Assembly (NCBI GenBank): GCA_002506085.1
Contig: DAWV01000017.1
Coordinates: 3,575-67,574, forward strand
Direction of reading: 5' to 3'
Source of the DNA: Methanocorpusculaceae archaeon UBA425
GTDB taxonomy: Archaea > Halobacteriota > Methanomicrobia > Methanomicrobiales > Methanocorpusculaceae
Length of the DNA: 64,000 bases
Shown one piece after another: positions 25,585 through 34,634 of this stretch (position 1 is its first letter; each line of letters starts with the position of its first letter). Below the pieces are notes generated by a model. The model was not told where the DNA came from and made no database searches. It saw only the letters and a list, made by a program, of their open reading frames with translations. A program made the translations under genes and the position numbers.

Positions 25585-26982
25585 GTGAATCCCGAAGAAG
25601 AACGAATTTCTATCAAAAAAACCCTGTTGATTGGGGTGAGTATCGGCATAATATCGGGATTTGGAACACTGCTGTTTTTTATGGGTCTCGAATACGGGAC
25701 ACATCTTATGATGGATGTTCTCTTTGGTGCGACTTACCCTCTCGAAGGTCAGTCTGCCGTCGAGATTGCCGGATGGACGCCGCCCGCGGTTGTCTGGCTC
25801 ATTCTTCCGATTATCTGCGGCGGGGCTCTGCTCTCGGGTCTGATTGTGTATAAATTTGCCCCCGAGGCAGAAGGTCACGGCACGGATGCCGCACTGAAGG
25901 CATATCATGGTGACGGGAAAATCCGCTGGCGGGTTCCGATTGTGAAGGCTGTTGCTTCGATCATCACAATTTCCACCGGAGGAAGTGCCGGACGTGAAGG
26001 TCCGACAGCCCAGATTGCCGCAGGGTTCGGGTCCTTTATCTCTGATGTGTTTCACCTGTCGCCGCGTGAGAGGAAAATCGCGATCGCTACCGGTATCGGA
26101 GCCGGTATCGGAACGATTTTCAAAGCCCCGCTTGGCGGAGCCGTGCTTGCATCGGAGATTCTCTATCTTCGCGATGTTGAGGCGGATGTGCTTATTCCGT
26201 CGTTTCTTGCCTCGATTATCAGCTATTCTATTTTCGGATTCTTTGTGGGATATGATGCGATATTTGGTGCGGCGACTTTGACCTGGTCTATTAATCAGAT
26301 TCCGTTTTTCCTGATTCTCGGCGCAGTCAGTGCCGGAGTCGGCATCATGTACATCAAAACATTTTACGGCACCAAAGATGTGTTTGATGCGGTTTCCAAA
26401 AAATATTCAATCCCGAAATATCTGAAACCCGCGTGCGGGGCATTTCTCATCGGCATTTTAGTTATAGCCCTTGCCTGGATTTCTCCTGAAACGATGATGG
26501 CGGCACTTGGAAGCCTTGGTTCAGGATATGGGTTCGTACAACTCGCACTATATAATATGCTGCCCCTCAGCGTTCTGATTCTCCTTCCTTTTGTAAAAAC
26601 CCTGACGACTGCCCTTACCATAGGTTCAGGCGGAAGCGGCGGTGTTTTTGCACCGGGTCTTGCAATTGGGGGATTTGCAGGCGGCGCTTTCGGGATGGGG
26701 CTTCATCTGCTTCTCCCGGAGATTGTTCCCATGACGAGCGTTCCGGTGTTTGTAATCGTAGGAATGATAGCTTTGTTTGGCGGTATTTCTCATGCGCCGA
26801 TTGCAGTGATGATTATGGTTCTTGAGATGACGGGGGACTTCGCCATTCTGATTCCGGCGATGGCGGCGATTGTGTTTTCCTGTCTTCTGATGGGGAAGAA
26901 TACTATCTTCAGGGAGCAGAGGGAGAGACGCGGGGATACGGAGGCGGCAGGTGCGGCAGATAAAGGCGAAAAAATAAGCTGA
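25585..26982 (+). CDS. ClC-family chloride channel or H+/Cl- antiporter
   Basis: A 465-residue ClC protein. The selectivity-filter motifs are intact: GGSAGREGP with gating Glu138, and GSGGSGGVFAPGLAIGGF. Numerous hydrophobic helices are present, and no CBS domains follow the membrane part; the C-terminus is a short charged tail. It starts at a GTG (25585) without an obvious ribosome site. Transport mode cannot be fixed from the motifs alone, though short prokaryotic ClCs are mostly antiporters. It stands alone after cbiA. Confidence 0.9.
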   Translation: MNPEEERISIKKTLLIGVSIGIISGFGTLLFFMGLEYGTHLMMDVLFGATYPLEGQSAVEIAGWTPPAVVWLILPIICGGALLSGLIVYKFAPEAEGHGTDAALKAYHGDGKIRWRVPIVKAVASIITISTGGSAGREGPTAQIAAGFGSFISDVFHLSPRERKIAIATGIGAGIGTIFKAPLGGAVLASEILYLRDVEADVLIPSFLASIISYSIFGFFVGYDAIFGAATLTWSINQIPFFLILGAVSAGVGIMYIKTFYGTKDVFDAVSKKYSIPKYLKPACGAFLIGILVIALAWISPETMMAALGSLGSGYGFVQLALYNMLPLSVLILLPFVKTLTTALTIGSGGSGGVFAPGLAIGGFAGGAFGMGLHLLLPEIVPMTSVPVFVIVGMIALFGGISHAPIAVMIMVLEMTGDFAILIPAMAAIVFSCLLMGKNTIFREQRERRGDTEAAGAADKGEKIS

Positions 26983-27113
26983 CGTATTTCCTGCTTTGGA
27001 TACGTATTTTCCAGTTTCGCCTCTCACAAATTATAACAGCCGCGGGAACAATTTCTTACTCAACGAATCATTGCTCGTTATCGGAACATACACGCAAACC
27101 CGCAGGTCCACCC

Positions 27114-27773
27114 ATGAAGATAATAGATTTAACCCATGATCTCGAACCCGGCATGCCCTGCTTCAAAGCAGGCTGGCATGAACCCTTTTCATCGACCACT
27201 CTTGGCACAATTGAAACGGTCGGAAGAAACACAAAAAAACTCGTTATGGGCAGCCATACCGGAACCCATATCGATTCCCCCGCTCACTTCATTCCGGAGG
27301 GGAAAAACATCGCCGATATCCCTCTCCAAGCGCTCTGCGGAGATGTGACGTTACTTGATTTGAGGCATGTCGGTCAGAACACTGCAGTAACCCCTGCCGA
27401 CCTTAGGGGAATACCATTACATCAGAGAGTAATCTGCATATTCGGATGGGACGCTCACTGGGATAAGGGCGACTTTTATCAGAATTATCCCTATTTCAGC
27501 GAAGAAGCTGCACAATTTCTCATAGAGTCCGGCGTAAAAATTCTCGCAATGGACACGCCCTCGCCTGACGACAGCAGAACGCCGCTTCATTCATCAAACG
27601 ACTCGGCAATACACAAACTCTTCCTCAAAAATGATATAATCCTCATCGAATATCTCGCAAACACTGAGACGATAGATTTTACTAAGGAATATCAGCTGAT
27701 AGCACTCCCCATGAAAATCAAATCCTGCGACGGTGCCCCTGCACGAGTAATCCTTATAGAAAAGGAGGAATAA
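27114..27773 (+). CDS. Cyclase-family hydrolase (kynurenine formamidase-like)
   Basis: A metal-dependent hydrolase of the cyclase family (KynB-like), 219 residues. The diagnostic metal motif SHTGTHIDSPAHF spans residues 47-59 (His48, His52, Asp54, His58), and the later DTPSPDDSRTPLHSSN matches the second conserved block. The family includes kynurenine formamidase and isatin hydrolase; without other tryptophan-breakdown genes here the substrate is unknown. It converges on the aldolase gene at 27797. Confidence 0.82.
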   Translation: MKIIDLTHDLEPGMPCFKAGWHEPFSSTTLGTIETVGRNTKKLVMGSHTGTHIDSPAHFIPEGKNIADIPLQALCGDVTLLDLRHVGQNTAVTPADLRGIPLHQRVICIFGWDAHWDKGDFYQNYPYFSEEAAQFLIESGVKILAMDTPSPDDSRTPLHSSNDSAIHKLFLKNDIILIEYLANTETIDFTKEYQLIALPMKIKSCDGAPARVILIEKEE

Positions 27774-27796
27774 TTAATCTGACAGATAGTATCCGC

Positions 27797-28831
27797 TTAT
27801 GTCGCACAATTCGAACACAACATAGTGTCTGAACTTCGCGCCAGGGATATTTTCTTCATCCTCATCGCTATTCTGCACAGTTTTTTATAATCCATATTCG
27901 TCTGATCCTGCTTTGCATATTCTATTATCAGCCGGTAGGGATTCACCTTGTATTCATCAGCGCACTTTCTGATATATTTCAGGAAACTGGTGTGGAATCC
28001 GGCATATCCGCAGACATAATCAAACGGATCGGTCAGCGCTTTATCTGTTATGGGGCGAAGGAGATCATATCCGGCGGAAAATAATTCAACGAGATCGATA
28101 TCGCTCTCATACCCTTTTTTCTCCAGAATCGCCATCAGCATTTCGGTACTGGCATTGCCGGAACTTCTTCCAAGCCCCTGTAAGGAACAATCTATGAAGT
28201 CAAATCCAAGATGTGCACAATACGCACTGTTTGAGACAGCGAGACCAAGATTGTTGTGACCGTGAAATCCAAGCTGTATCTCCGAGACTTCTCTTACTGC
28301 GTCATAATATTTTTTAATCTCATCCGGAAACATACTGCCGGCCGAGTCGACGACATACACGCAGTCAGCCCCGTATTTTTCCGATAGCAAAACATTTTCT
28401 GCAAATATTTCCGGTGTGAGAATATAGGATTTCATGTAATTCGTCATCACCGTCAATCCAAGGTTATCTGCTTCACGAATATACGGCTCGGTCAGCGGAA
28501 CCCGGTCTGCGTTAATCCCGACACGGACAAAGGAGGCACCGTAATCGGCTGCAGTCTCTAAATCCTCCAGCCTCGCAATGCCGGGAATGCAGAACATCCC
28601 GAATTTGGATTTCGTTAATGTCTCACCGGCAGCCTGCAGGTACTCTTCGTCAGTATGTGCACAGACACCGTTTTCCGGCGAGCTGGCGTGCAGCCCCATG
28701 CCGTGTCCGATTTCAATCAGTTCTATACCCATCTCTTCCAGTTTTGAAGAGATTGTTCTCACGTCGGAACAGGAGAAGTTAAAATCAACAGCATAGCTCC
28801 CGTCCCTGATAGTAGTGTCCAATATTTTCAT
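27797..28831 (-). CDS. HMGL-like/4-hydroxy-2-oxovalerate-type aldolase
   Basis: A TIM-barrel DRE-type lyase (344 residues). It starts with the signature DTTIRDGSY (catalytic Arg9 and Asp10), and has GFHGHNNLGLAVSN with the metal-binding HxH, and GLGRSSGNASTE. The closest remembered family is the DmpG/MhpE-type 4-hydroxy-2-oxovalerate aldolase, usually paired with an acylating aldehyde dehydrogenase; none is seen here, so another 2-oxo acid could be the substrate. The C-terminal CSNC is an added Cys pair. It is divergent from the TrmB-type regulator and shares its promoter region. Confidence 0.78.
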   Translation of the reverse strand: MKILDTTIRDGSYAVDFNFSCSDVRTISSKLEEMGIELIEIGHGMGLHASSPENGVCAHTDEEYLQAAGETLTKSKFGMFCIPGIARLEDLETAADYGASFVRVGINADRVPLTEPYIREADNLGLTVMTNYMKSYILTPEIFAENVLLSEKYGADCVYVVDSAGSMFPDEIKKYYDAVREVSEIQLGFHGHNNLGLAVSNSAYCAHLGFDFIDCSLQGLGRSSGNASTEMLMAILEKKGYESDIDLVELFSAGYDLLRPITDKALTDPFDYVCGYAGFHTSFLKYIRKCADEYKVNPYRLIIEYAKQDQTNMDYKKLCRIAMRMKKISLARSSDTMLCSNCAT

Positions 28832-28876
28832 GCATCCCTTTCCTATGGGTTCCAGGCTTCCTTACCTGCGAATAAC

Positions 28877-29047
28877 TGTTACGGCAGTCACGCAGAACTT
28901 ATTCGAGGACGAAACGACCTGGTTTGTAGTTTTTCAAAATTCCAGCCGGAATTTGACGTATTTATATGTCGTCCTTACTTTGCGTCAGGATAAGTAGATA
29001 ATTACCAGGAACGACATAAATAATTAGTGTTACGTCAAAACGTAACA
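28877..29047. promoter_or_regulatory. Divergent promoter/operator region of the aldolase and TrmB-type regulator genes
   Basis: Two promoters face apart. On the minus strand ACGACATATAAATACGTCAAA lies around 28953-28973, and on the plus strand ACGACATAAATAA (29011-29023) is followed by ACGTCAAA (29032-29039). A perfect inverted repeat TGTTACG (29028-29034) with CGTAACA (29041-29047) overlaps the plus-strand box. A further TGTTACG half-site lies at 28877-28883, and a GTTACGTT half-site (30699-30706) occurs before the SDR gene. This suggests autoregulation and a small local regulon. Confidence 0.55.
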
Positions 29048-29080
29048 ATGAATTATGGATGATCATGGAGTGACGTGCCA

Positions 29081-29875
29081 ATGCAGGAGATTGTAGAGAA
29101 GTTGAAGACAATCGGTATGACCGAGAATGAGGCAAAAGTTTATGCGGTTTTATTTGAACTGAAGGTGGCGACGGCCAGGGAAATTCATGAAATTAGCAAG
29201 GTTCCGCGGAATAAAGTCTATGAAGCCCTGTCCCGTCTTGAGGAAAAAGGATTTGTGGGAACTGCCGCGGAGGAGGGGACGTCCAGATATTTCATCCATG
29301 ACATTTCCAAGACGTTTACTCATCTGAAACAGGCGAGTCTGGAACGCCTGAATGATGTTGAACAGTATCTTCACTCAAAAATTACCTATCTGCACAACAG
29401 ACCCATGTTGTCCCATTCCCTGCAAAGTAACTGGGCGATTGAAAGCCATATCAGGATGATTTTTGCACGGAGCAAAAATGAGATTATTCTGATCTGCCAT
29501 AATCCGGCATATGTGAAAAAGAATATTCAGAATCTTCAGAGTCTGTCAAAGAAGATCGACCTGTATCTGATTGTCCCGGATGATCTGAATCCGGGGTATT
29601 TTCCGATTCGCTGTTATACTGTTCACCCGGATCTAAAAGAGTTCATGAATCCGCAAATCAGGGAGGGACCGGGGTCCAATCAGGTACTCGATCTTACCAT
29701 TCATGCAGACAGAATGGATACACTCATCATCGGAAAAACGGAGGGGCATGCTTTTGGCATCTTCTCGGCGGACAATCCGTCAGCCTCGATTCTGGCAAAG
29801 TATCTGCTTAAAAATATTAAGCCGCTCACGAAAGAGACCGGGGCGGAGATAAAGGATTCATCCGGGGTCGTCTGA
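29081..29875 (+). CDS. TrmB-family transcriptional regulator
   Basis: A 264-residue archaeal regulator. Residues 1-75 form a winged helix-turn-helix of the TrmB type: LKTIGMTENEAKVYAVL, then VPRNKVYEALSRLEEKGFV as recognition helix and wing. A short coiled segment follows (about 85-110) and then a phospholipase D-like effector domain typical of TrmB relatives. The frame opens at a GTG (29075), but the ATG at 29081 is seven bases after GGAG. The inverted repeats upstream suggest it controls itself, the divergent aldolase gene and the SDR gene. The effector is unknown. Confidence 0.83.
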   Translation: MQEIVEKLKTIGMTENEAKVYAVLFELKVATAREIHEISKVPRNKVYEALSRLEEKGFVGTAAEEGTSRYFIHDISKTFTHLKQASLERLNDVEQYLHSKITYLHNRPMLSHSLQSNWAIESHIRMIFARSKNEIILICHNPAYVKKNIQNLQSLSKKIDLYLIVPDDLNPGYFPIRCYTVHPDLKEFMNPQIREGPGSNQVLDLTIHADRMDTLIIGKTEGHAFGIFSADNPSASILAKYLLKNIKPLTKETGAEIKDSSGVV

Positions 29876-29911
29876 CGGCATGCTGATTCGAAAAAAGAGG
29901 ATTTGCTCTGA

Positions 29912-30658
29912 TTATGTTCTGGCAAGACCATCTACATAGAGAATCTGACCGGAAATGTACCGTGCCTCATCGCTCGCAAGGAAAACGAATGCATCGGCAA
30001 TGTCTTTCGGTTCGCCGAGACGCTTCAGAGGAATCTGGGATATCAGCGGATTTATCATTTCCTCAGGAACGGCTTTCATCATATCGGTGTTGGTAATCCC
30101 CGGACCGACTGCGTTTACCCGGATGCCCTTCGGTCCCAGTTCTCTTGCGAGAGAGAGCGTAAAGCCGTTGATCGCGGACTTGGATGTCGGATAAGCAATC
30201 CCTCCGGACTGACCGTATTTACCGGCGATGGAACTTGTATTCAGGATGACGCCCTTCTTTTGTGCAATCATGCTGTCAATTACGGCTCTGGAACAGTTGA
30301 ACGCACCTTTTAAGTTGATATCAAGGATGCTCTGAAAGAGTTCTTCCGTATATTCGACAAACGGCGTGTCCTCCGAAACACCTGCATTGTTGACCAGGAT
30401 GTCTACTTTTCCATGCGTTTTGATGACCTCATCAAAACTCTTCTTAACTGATGCAAATGAAGTCAGGTCAGGATAAATCCCGGATACTTTATACTCAGGA
30501 TGGCTTGATTTCAAAATGGCGACTGCCTTATCCGCAGATTCCTTTTGTGAACCGCAGAGGATTACTGTTGCGCCCTCTTCCAGAAATCTCCGAACGGTGG
30601 AATTACCAATTCCTCTGCTTCCTCCGGTAACAATGGCGATTTTGTTTTGCAATCTCAT
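29912..30658 (-). CDS. Short-chain dehydrogenase/reductase (FabG-like)
   Basis: A classical SDR of 248 residues: TGGSRGIGNS cofactor motif (11-20), NNAGVSEDTPF, catalytic Ser142/143 in NTSSIAGK, and Tyr156/Lys160 in AYPTSKSA, ending with GQILYVDGG-like GQILYVDGLA. The C-terminal part matches 3-oxoacyl-ACP reductases, but methanogens make no fatty acids by FAS, so the substrate is probably another ketone. GGGAG precedes the ATG. The promoter region shares GTTACGTT with the aldolase/TrmB region, suggesting co-regulation. Confidence 0.85.
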   Translation of the reverse strand: MRLQNKIAIVTGGSRGIGNSTVRRFLEEGATVILCGSQKESADKAVAILKSSHPEYKVSGIYPDLTSFASVKKSFDEVIKTHGKVDILVNNAGVSEDTPFVEYTEELFQSILDINLKGAFNCSRAVIDSMIAQKKGVILNTSSIAGKYGQSGGIAYPTSKSAINGFTLSLARELGPKGIRVNAVGPGITNTDMMKAVPEEMINPLISQIPLKRLGEPKDIADAFVFLASDEARYISGQILYVDGLART

Positions 30659-30844
30659 ACAATACTCCCGCCCATGTCAGATTATACAAAACAACATGGT
30701 TACGTTATCATTGCTTTGAGGTAAAATAAAGATTACCCGCGGATATTTTTAGTTTAGAGTCGGTCCAATCGGGATGTCAATCCGCGGGAGCGAGTGGTTA
30801 TTGATTGACGAATCAGTTTTGGTTCTGCTTTTGTTTCGTGTAAG

Positions 30845-31035
30845 TTGCGGGCTGCTCCGAAGGAGCGGCCTCAGCGGAGCAAATCTTTGATTTGCGACTG
30901 CGGGGTGAGCCGAAGCAGACGACCTCAACTGAGGCGGACTGCCACGAAGGGGCAGGCTTAGCTGAGCAAGGCTTTGCCTTGCGACCAAGTTTTCGAAGGA
31001 AACTTGCGACTGCGGGCTGACACGCAGTGGCGGCA
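30845..31035. repeat. Hairpin repeat array, family 1, locus A
   Basis: The 460-base spacer between 30658 and 31119 holds a promoter region for the SDR gene and then this array. Stem-loops are GCTCC/GGAGC with GAA loop (30854-30866), GCAAATC/GATTTGC (30879-30895), GCAAGGC/GCCTTGC (30966-30982) and CAAGTTT/AAACTTG (30986-31006). Between them lie conserved boxes, TTGCGACTGCGGG(G/C)TG and GACCTCAAC/GGCTTAGCTGAGCAA. Stem arms change together, keeping pairing. The open frames here are an artefact of the composition. Confidence 0.7.
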
Positions 31036-31118
31036 TGAGAAGAAATGTATATCACAGAATCCGCGATCGGACAGACTCAGAAATAATAGGGATATCAGTT
31101 ACTGTATTTTTCCCATTC

Positions 31119-31451
31119 CTACTTTTTATAGAGAATAATCCAGCCGACTGCAAGTCCCATGACAGCCACGCATATGTAGATCGGGAGGTAAACAAGGGCT
31201 GAGTCATTATAATACAGAAAGATGGCGGGGAAAAATGCGGCTCCGCATATCAGCGGATGAAGGATTGCTGATTTTTTAATACCTCCGGCTATCCCTGCGG
31301 GGATTCCTGTCAGAATGCAGACGACAGGGTTTACTATGAGGAGAAGGAACCAGGCAAGACCCTCTTCCTGCAGAACCAGAAGCGGGAGGAGGTAGTATAC
31401 GATTCCCAAGACAAGAAGTGTCCCAAGCAGTAACGCGGCAAACGGCTTCAT
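31119..31451 (-). CDS. Hypothetical polytopic membrane protein (110 aa)
   Basis: I do not recognise this family. The 110-residue product has about four hydrophobic segments (around 4-18, 29-58, 66-80 and 88-107), with short loops and a basic end. It begins three bases after the stop of the small gene at 31454, so the two form a pair. No catalytic motif is visible. Membrane location is inferred from composition alone. Confidence 0.55.
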   Translation of the reverse strand: MKPFAALLLGTLLVLGIVYYLLPLLVLQEEGLAWFLLLIVNPVVCILTGIPAGIAGGIKKSAILHPLICGAAFFPAIFLYYNDSALVYLPIYICVAVMGLAVGWIILYKK

Positions 31452-31453
31452 GA

Positions 31454-31636
31454 TTATTTATTCGGCATCAGAAGAGCGACACCGTATAGGGCTGCACCAA
31501 GGGCAAGAAGTGTAATGGCAGAGGCGGGTTCTATTTTCTGCATGAGGGATAACACGAAAACTGCAATACCCATTGCAAAACCGACTGCAGTGCAGATGAG
31601 CTTCGGGTGATTGATTTTATTATTTTCTTCGGTCAT
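31454..31636 (-). CDS. Hypothetical small two-helix membrane protein (60 aa)
   Basis: The 60-residue product has a polar N-terminus (about 10 residues), then two hydrophobic helices separated by a short QKIEPASA turn. No family is recognised. It is the first of a two-gene minus-strand unit with the 110-residue protein; the close spacing suggests that they act together in the membrane. Confidence 0.5.
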   Translation of the reverse strand: MTEENNKINHPKLICTAVGFAMGIAVFVLSLMQKIEPASAITLLALGAALYGVALLMPNK

Positions 31637-31911
31637 GGGAAATCATTTGGTCCTTCTTCCATATGAAAAGAGCGGTAGGCAGGGTTCCGTTCCCGCGAAA
31701 TCAGCAATATCGGATTGTATCGGGCTGCCGCCTTCTCTGAACCGGTGACTGCGCTCCGTCATCAAACGAAGCCTTTTCACAGATTTTCCGGGTGGTCAGA
31801 AAGGGTGCCGGTTGGAAACCGGTTCGTTTGCTTTGATTTTAACCTGATGAAAGCGGTGGGTTTATATCATTCAAAGAGCTACTTAGTAGAGCACTTAGTG
31901 TGTAAAGCTAA

Positions 31912-31983
31912 GTCCCGGTAGGGTAGAGGATATCCTAGAAGCCTGCGGAGCTTTTGACCGGGGTTCGAATCCCCGTCGGGACG
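31912..31983 (+). tRNA. tRNA-Arg (anticodon GCG)
   Basis: A complete 72-base cloverleaf without an intron. The acceptor arm GTCCCGG pairs with TCGGGAC (one G-T pair); the D-arm has GGG with TCC-type pairing around a large loop containing AGAGGATA; the anticodon arm is GAAGC-CTGCGGA-GCTTT, giving anticodon GCG for CGC/CGU codons; and the T-arm is CGGGG-TTCGAAT-CCCCG. The discriminator is G and CCA is not encoded, as is usual in many archaea. A TATA-like TTTATATCATT lies near 31861. Confidence 0.9.
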
Positions 31984-32759
31984 TCAATGGTTCAAAACCA
32001 ATCCCTTTTTAATTAATGTAACCTGTTTTCACCATTTGTCATAAACCGGCATAAGCGCATCATATTTTCATACCGGAAACCCATGCAAGTATCTTTTCGC
32101 CAACCGATGCCCGGAAGAAACGGCGGGAAGTTTGTCTCTCATATAAATACCTGTGCACGTAAAAACGTCAGAAGTAATGCAGTGTACTTTTTTTAAGTTA
32201 ATTTACGATACAATGGTATAATTAGATTATGCGAAATTATTCCTGAAATATCCCTACTATCGCAGAGAATGGCAACAGATATATACAATAATGAAACGTA
32301 ACACTATATTCATAGGATATTAGATTCGTTACCTGTGTATTTGTGTTAATAATTGTGTGGATGGCATGTCATAAATGAATTTTATCGTTACAAATGTATA
32401 TTTTTCAATGTAGTAACATAGTTTGTGCTCTATGTCCCCCATATCTCGGCAGAAAATACCTGGTGATGATTGTAATCCGGGATATGTGAGAGATAGACTA
32501 TGCTGCCAAATCATCATGATGATAACCGGCTGGATGAACTCCGGAATCAACATTCTTATAGTGAGGAGTGTCCTGTTTTATGCCGTGACAAATCCGGAAA
32601 AAATGGGTTTTATCGAAAACCGCAGGAGATTCCAATCCGAACCGTTCCGCATTATATGGTGAAGCAATGCTGCCTGCACAATTCATCTCAGTCAGGCGAT
32701 CAATCAAAAGGACAATATGAATGGTTACGAGGACACGCAGAATTGACGAGCCATCAGTA
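31984..32759. other. Long A/T-rich spacer without convincing genes
   Basis: About 776 bases between the tRNA and the glycan island. Composition drops to A/T-rich between 32160 and 32420, with promoter-like runs. Several open frames of 70-98 codons occur on both strands (for example 32500-32760 and 32498-32794), but they overlap one another, show no recognisable motif and have skewed composition. Eroded genes at the border of an acquired island are possible. Confidence 0.4.
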
Positions 32760-33911
32760 ATGCTACGTATTCTGCTTACCGACGGGTCATACAAGCAGAC
32801 TCTTTCTGCGATTCAGCATCTCCCGAAAGACTACCACATATCAGTGTTAACCGAAGGCAGGAGAGTTCAGACACCAAGCTTCTACTCGCGGTATTGTAAT
32901 CATGTAATAGTCGTCCCGCCATGTACAACTCAGGAAGAACGTCTGTCTTCATTATTGTTATGTCTAAAGGAAGGGAATTATGATATCCTCATACCTGTCG
33001 GATTCAAGTATTCAGATGTAGTCTCACAATATTCTGCTGAAATTAAAAAGTATGTTCAGGTTCTTGCTCCGGAGTATTCCGATTTTATTATTGCTTCCCA
33101 TAAGGACCAGACGATGGACCTTGCCCGTTCTATCGGAGTCCCCATACCGGCAACAATGAAAATCGTCTGCGGGGAGGATCTTACTCATCTTACAGATTAT
33201 CCTCAGGTGATGAAATCATCGACAGGCACTGGCGGTTTCATCAGCTACAATTATTCACAAGATGAGTTGGCATCAGTGTATAAGACCCTCTCGCCGGAAG
33301 AAAAAACCCATGTGATATGCCAGGAATACATCTCCGGATTCGGCTGCGGGTATTTCGGCGTATATAATAACGGCGTTGAACTTGCCTATTATATGCATAA
33401 GCGGCTAAAGGAATATCCCATATCCGGGGGTCCGAGTGTTGCTGCCGAATCCTACTATGATGAACGGTTATTATCATACGGAAGAGCGCTATGTACTCAA
33501 CTCCACTGGACCGGTCCGATCATGTGTGAATTCAAATATGATGAAAAACACGATGATTACAAACTTATTGAAATCAATCCGAAGTTATGGGGATCCCTTT
33601 CACTGACCCTGAATGCCGGAGTCAATATTCCCCTGTATATTATTCAATGTCTGTCCGGGATGCCCGTATCTTTTAATAATCATTACAGATTTATTCAGTA
33701 TCACTGGTTGTTAAACGGTGAATTGCTGCATGACTATGATTATCATACGCAGAATCACGGTTCCGCGCCCATCATCCCGACTGCAAAATGTTCAGTATCT
33801 GATATTAATTTCAGGGATCTGCTCCCGACAATCTATCTGATTATATTCTCAGTATTTCAACTGATAGAACATATCCATAATTCCACGGTATATGAAGAAA
33901 ATGATGAGTGA
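32760..33911 (+). CDS. ATP-grasp domain ligase-like protein
   Basis: A 383-residue protein of the ATP-grasp superfamily. The N-terminal third is a Rossmann-like pre-ATP-grasp domain starting MLRILLTDGS. The ATP-binding part has PQVMKSSTGTGGFISYN (about 134-150), the acidic EYISGFGCGYFG, and the metal-binding end DYKLIEINPKLWGSL. It probably activates a carboxylate for ligation to an amine; the substrates are unknown. The ATG at 32760 is used because it fits the domain start. It overlaps the PHP-domain gene by 20 bases, so the two are coupled. The location at the edge of glycan genes suggests sugar or peptide decoration. Confidence 0.75.
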   Translation: MLRILLTDGSYKQTLSAIQHLPKDYHISVLTEGRRVQTPSFYSRYCNHVIVVPPCTTQEERLSSLLLCLKEGNYDILIPVGFKYSDVVSQYSAEIKKYVQVLAPEYSDFIIASHKDQTMDLARSIGVPIPATMKIVCGEDLTHLTDYPQVMKSSTGTGGFISYNYSQDELASVYKTLSPEEKTHVICQEYISGFGCGYFGVYNNGVELAYYMHKRLKEYPISGGPSVAAESYYDERLLSYGRALCTQLHWTGPIMCEFKYDEKHDDYKLIEINPKLWGSLSLTLNAGVNIPLYIIQCLSGMPVSFNNHYRFIQYHWLLNGELLHDYDYHTQNHGSAPIIPTAKCSVSDINFRDLLPTIYLIIFSVFQLIEHIHNSTVYEENDE

Positions 33912-34503
33912 TTTTCACATTCATTCATATTATTCTCCGGACTCCTTAAATCCTCCATGTCTGATTCTGAAATTAGCACGAAAATGCGGTCTTGACATTA
34001 TCGCAATAACGGACCATGACACCATTAAAGGAGGGCTTGCAGGTAAGAAATATATGCGTAACTCTGGGATTGAGGTGATTGTTGGTGCTGAAATACTCAC
34101 GGATGCGGGGGATATTATAGGTCTCGACCTTACCGACGAAATCCGGTCCCGCCAATATGAGGAAGTCATTATGGAGATTCATAATCAGGGGGGTCTTGTC
34201 ACTTTCCCTCATCCCTTCCGTGGTCACAAGCATATTGAGCAGATTGCTCATCTGGCTGATTTTATTGAAATCTGGAACGGACGTTCAAGTCAGGAACAAA
34301 ATGAAAAAGCATTAGAACTTTCAAAGGCGCTTCATTTGAAAAAAATGGTCGGCAGTGATGCCCATCTCCCGACAGAAATCGGAAATACCCGGGCTCTTAT
34401 ATCGGATCAATGGCTTTTGCAGGAATATGAAGTGCATCCTTTCCATACATATGAACTGTATATCAGCCAATCGGTAAAACGTATGAGAAAGAAACTTGCA
34501 TAG
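33892..34503 (+). CDS. PHP-domain metal-dependent phosphoesterase
   Basis: A 203-residue PHP protein (YciV/COG0613 type). The metal-binding motifs are visible: DFHIHSYYSPD at the N-terminus, ITDHDTIKGG, GAEI, FPHPF and GSDAHLP near the C-terminus. Relatives hydrolyse phosphoesters such as 3',5'-nucleoside bisphosphates. The gene starts 20 bases inside the ATP-grasp gene, implying a joint pathway, perhaps removal of a phosphate from an ATP-grasp product or intermediate. Confidence 0.82.
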   Translation: MKKMMSDFHIHSYYSPDSLNPPCLILKLARKCGLDIIAITDHDTIKGGLAGKKYMRNSGIEVIVGAEILTDAGDIIGLDLTDEIRSRQYEEVIMEIHNQGGLVTFPHPFRGHKHIEQIAHLADFIEIWNGRSSQEQNEKALELSKALHLKKMVGSDAHLPTEIGNTRALISDQWLLQEYEVHPFHTYELYISQSVKRMRKKLA

Positions 34504-34634
34504 CCGTTTTTCAGCAAAACCAAGAGTAAACAGCGGTTTTGTAATCCGGTGAATAACCGCGGGTCCGGGCGTTATCCCGATCATCTCGGAACCTGCTGTT
34601 AGATTTTCAAATTGAAGCAGTGCCGGGTTCTAAT

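Noticed and set aside
30749..31055. Two overlapping minus-strand open frames of 80-95 codons
   Set aside because: They lie in the hairpin repeat array and their products reflect the repeat composition (Ser/Pro/Lys-rich), not a protein family.
31881..31911. tRNA-like arms upstream of tRNA-Arg (GAGCTACTTAGTAGAGCAC)
   Set aside because: No acceptor or T-arm can be formed; probably leader sequence.
32500..32760. 86-codon frame ending at the ATP-grasp start
   Set aside because: Composition is unlike the neighbours, there is no ribosome site or motif, and another frame on the opposite strand is just as long.
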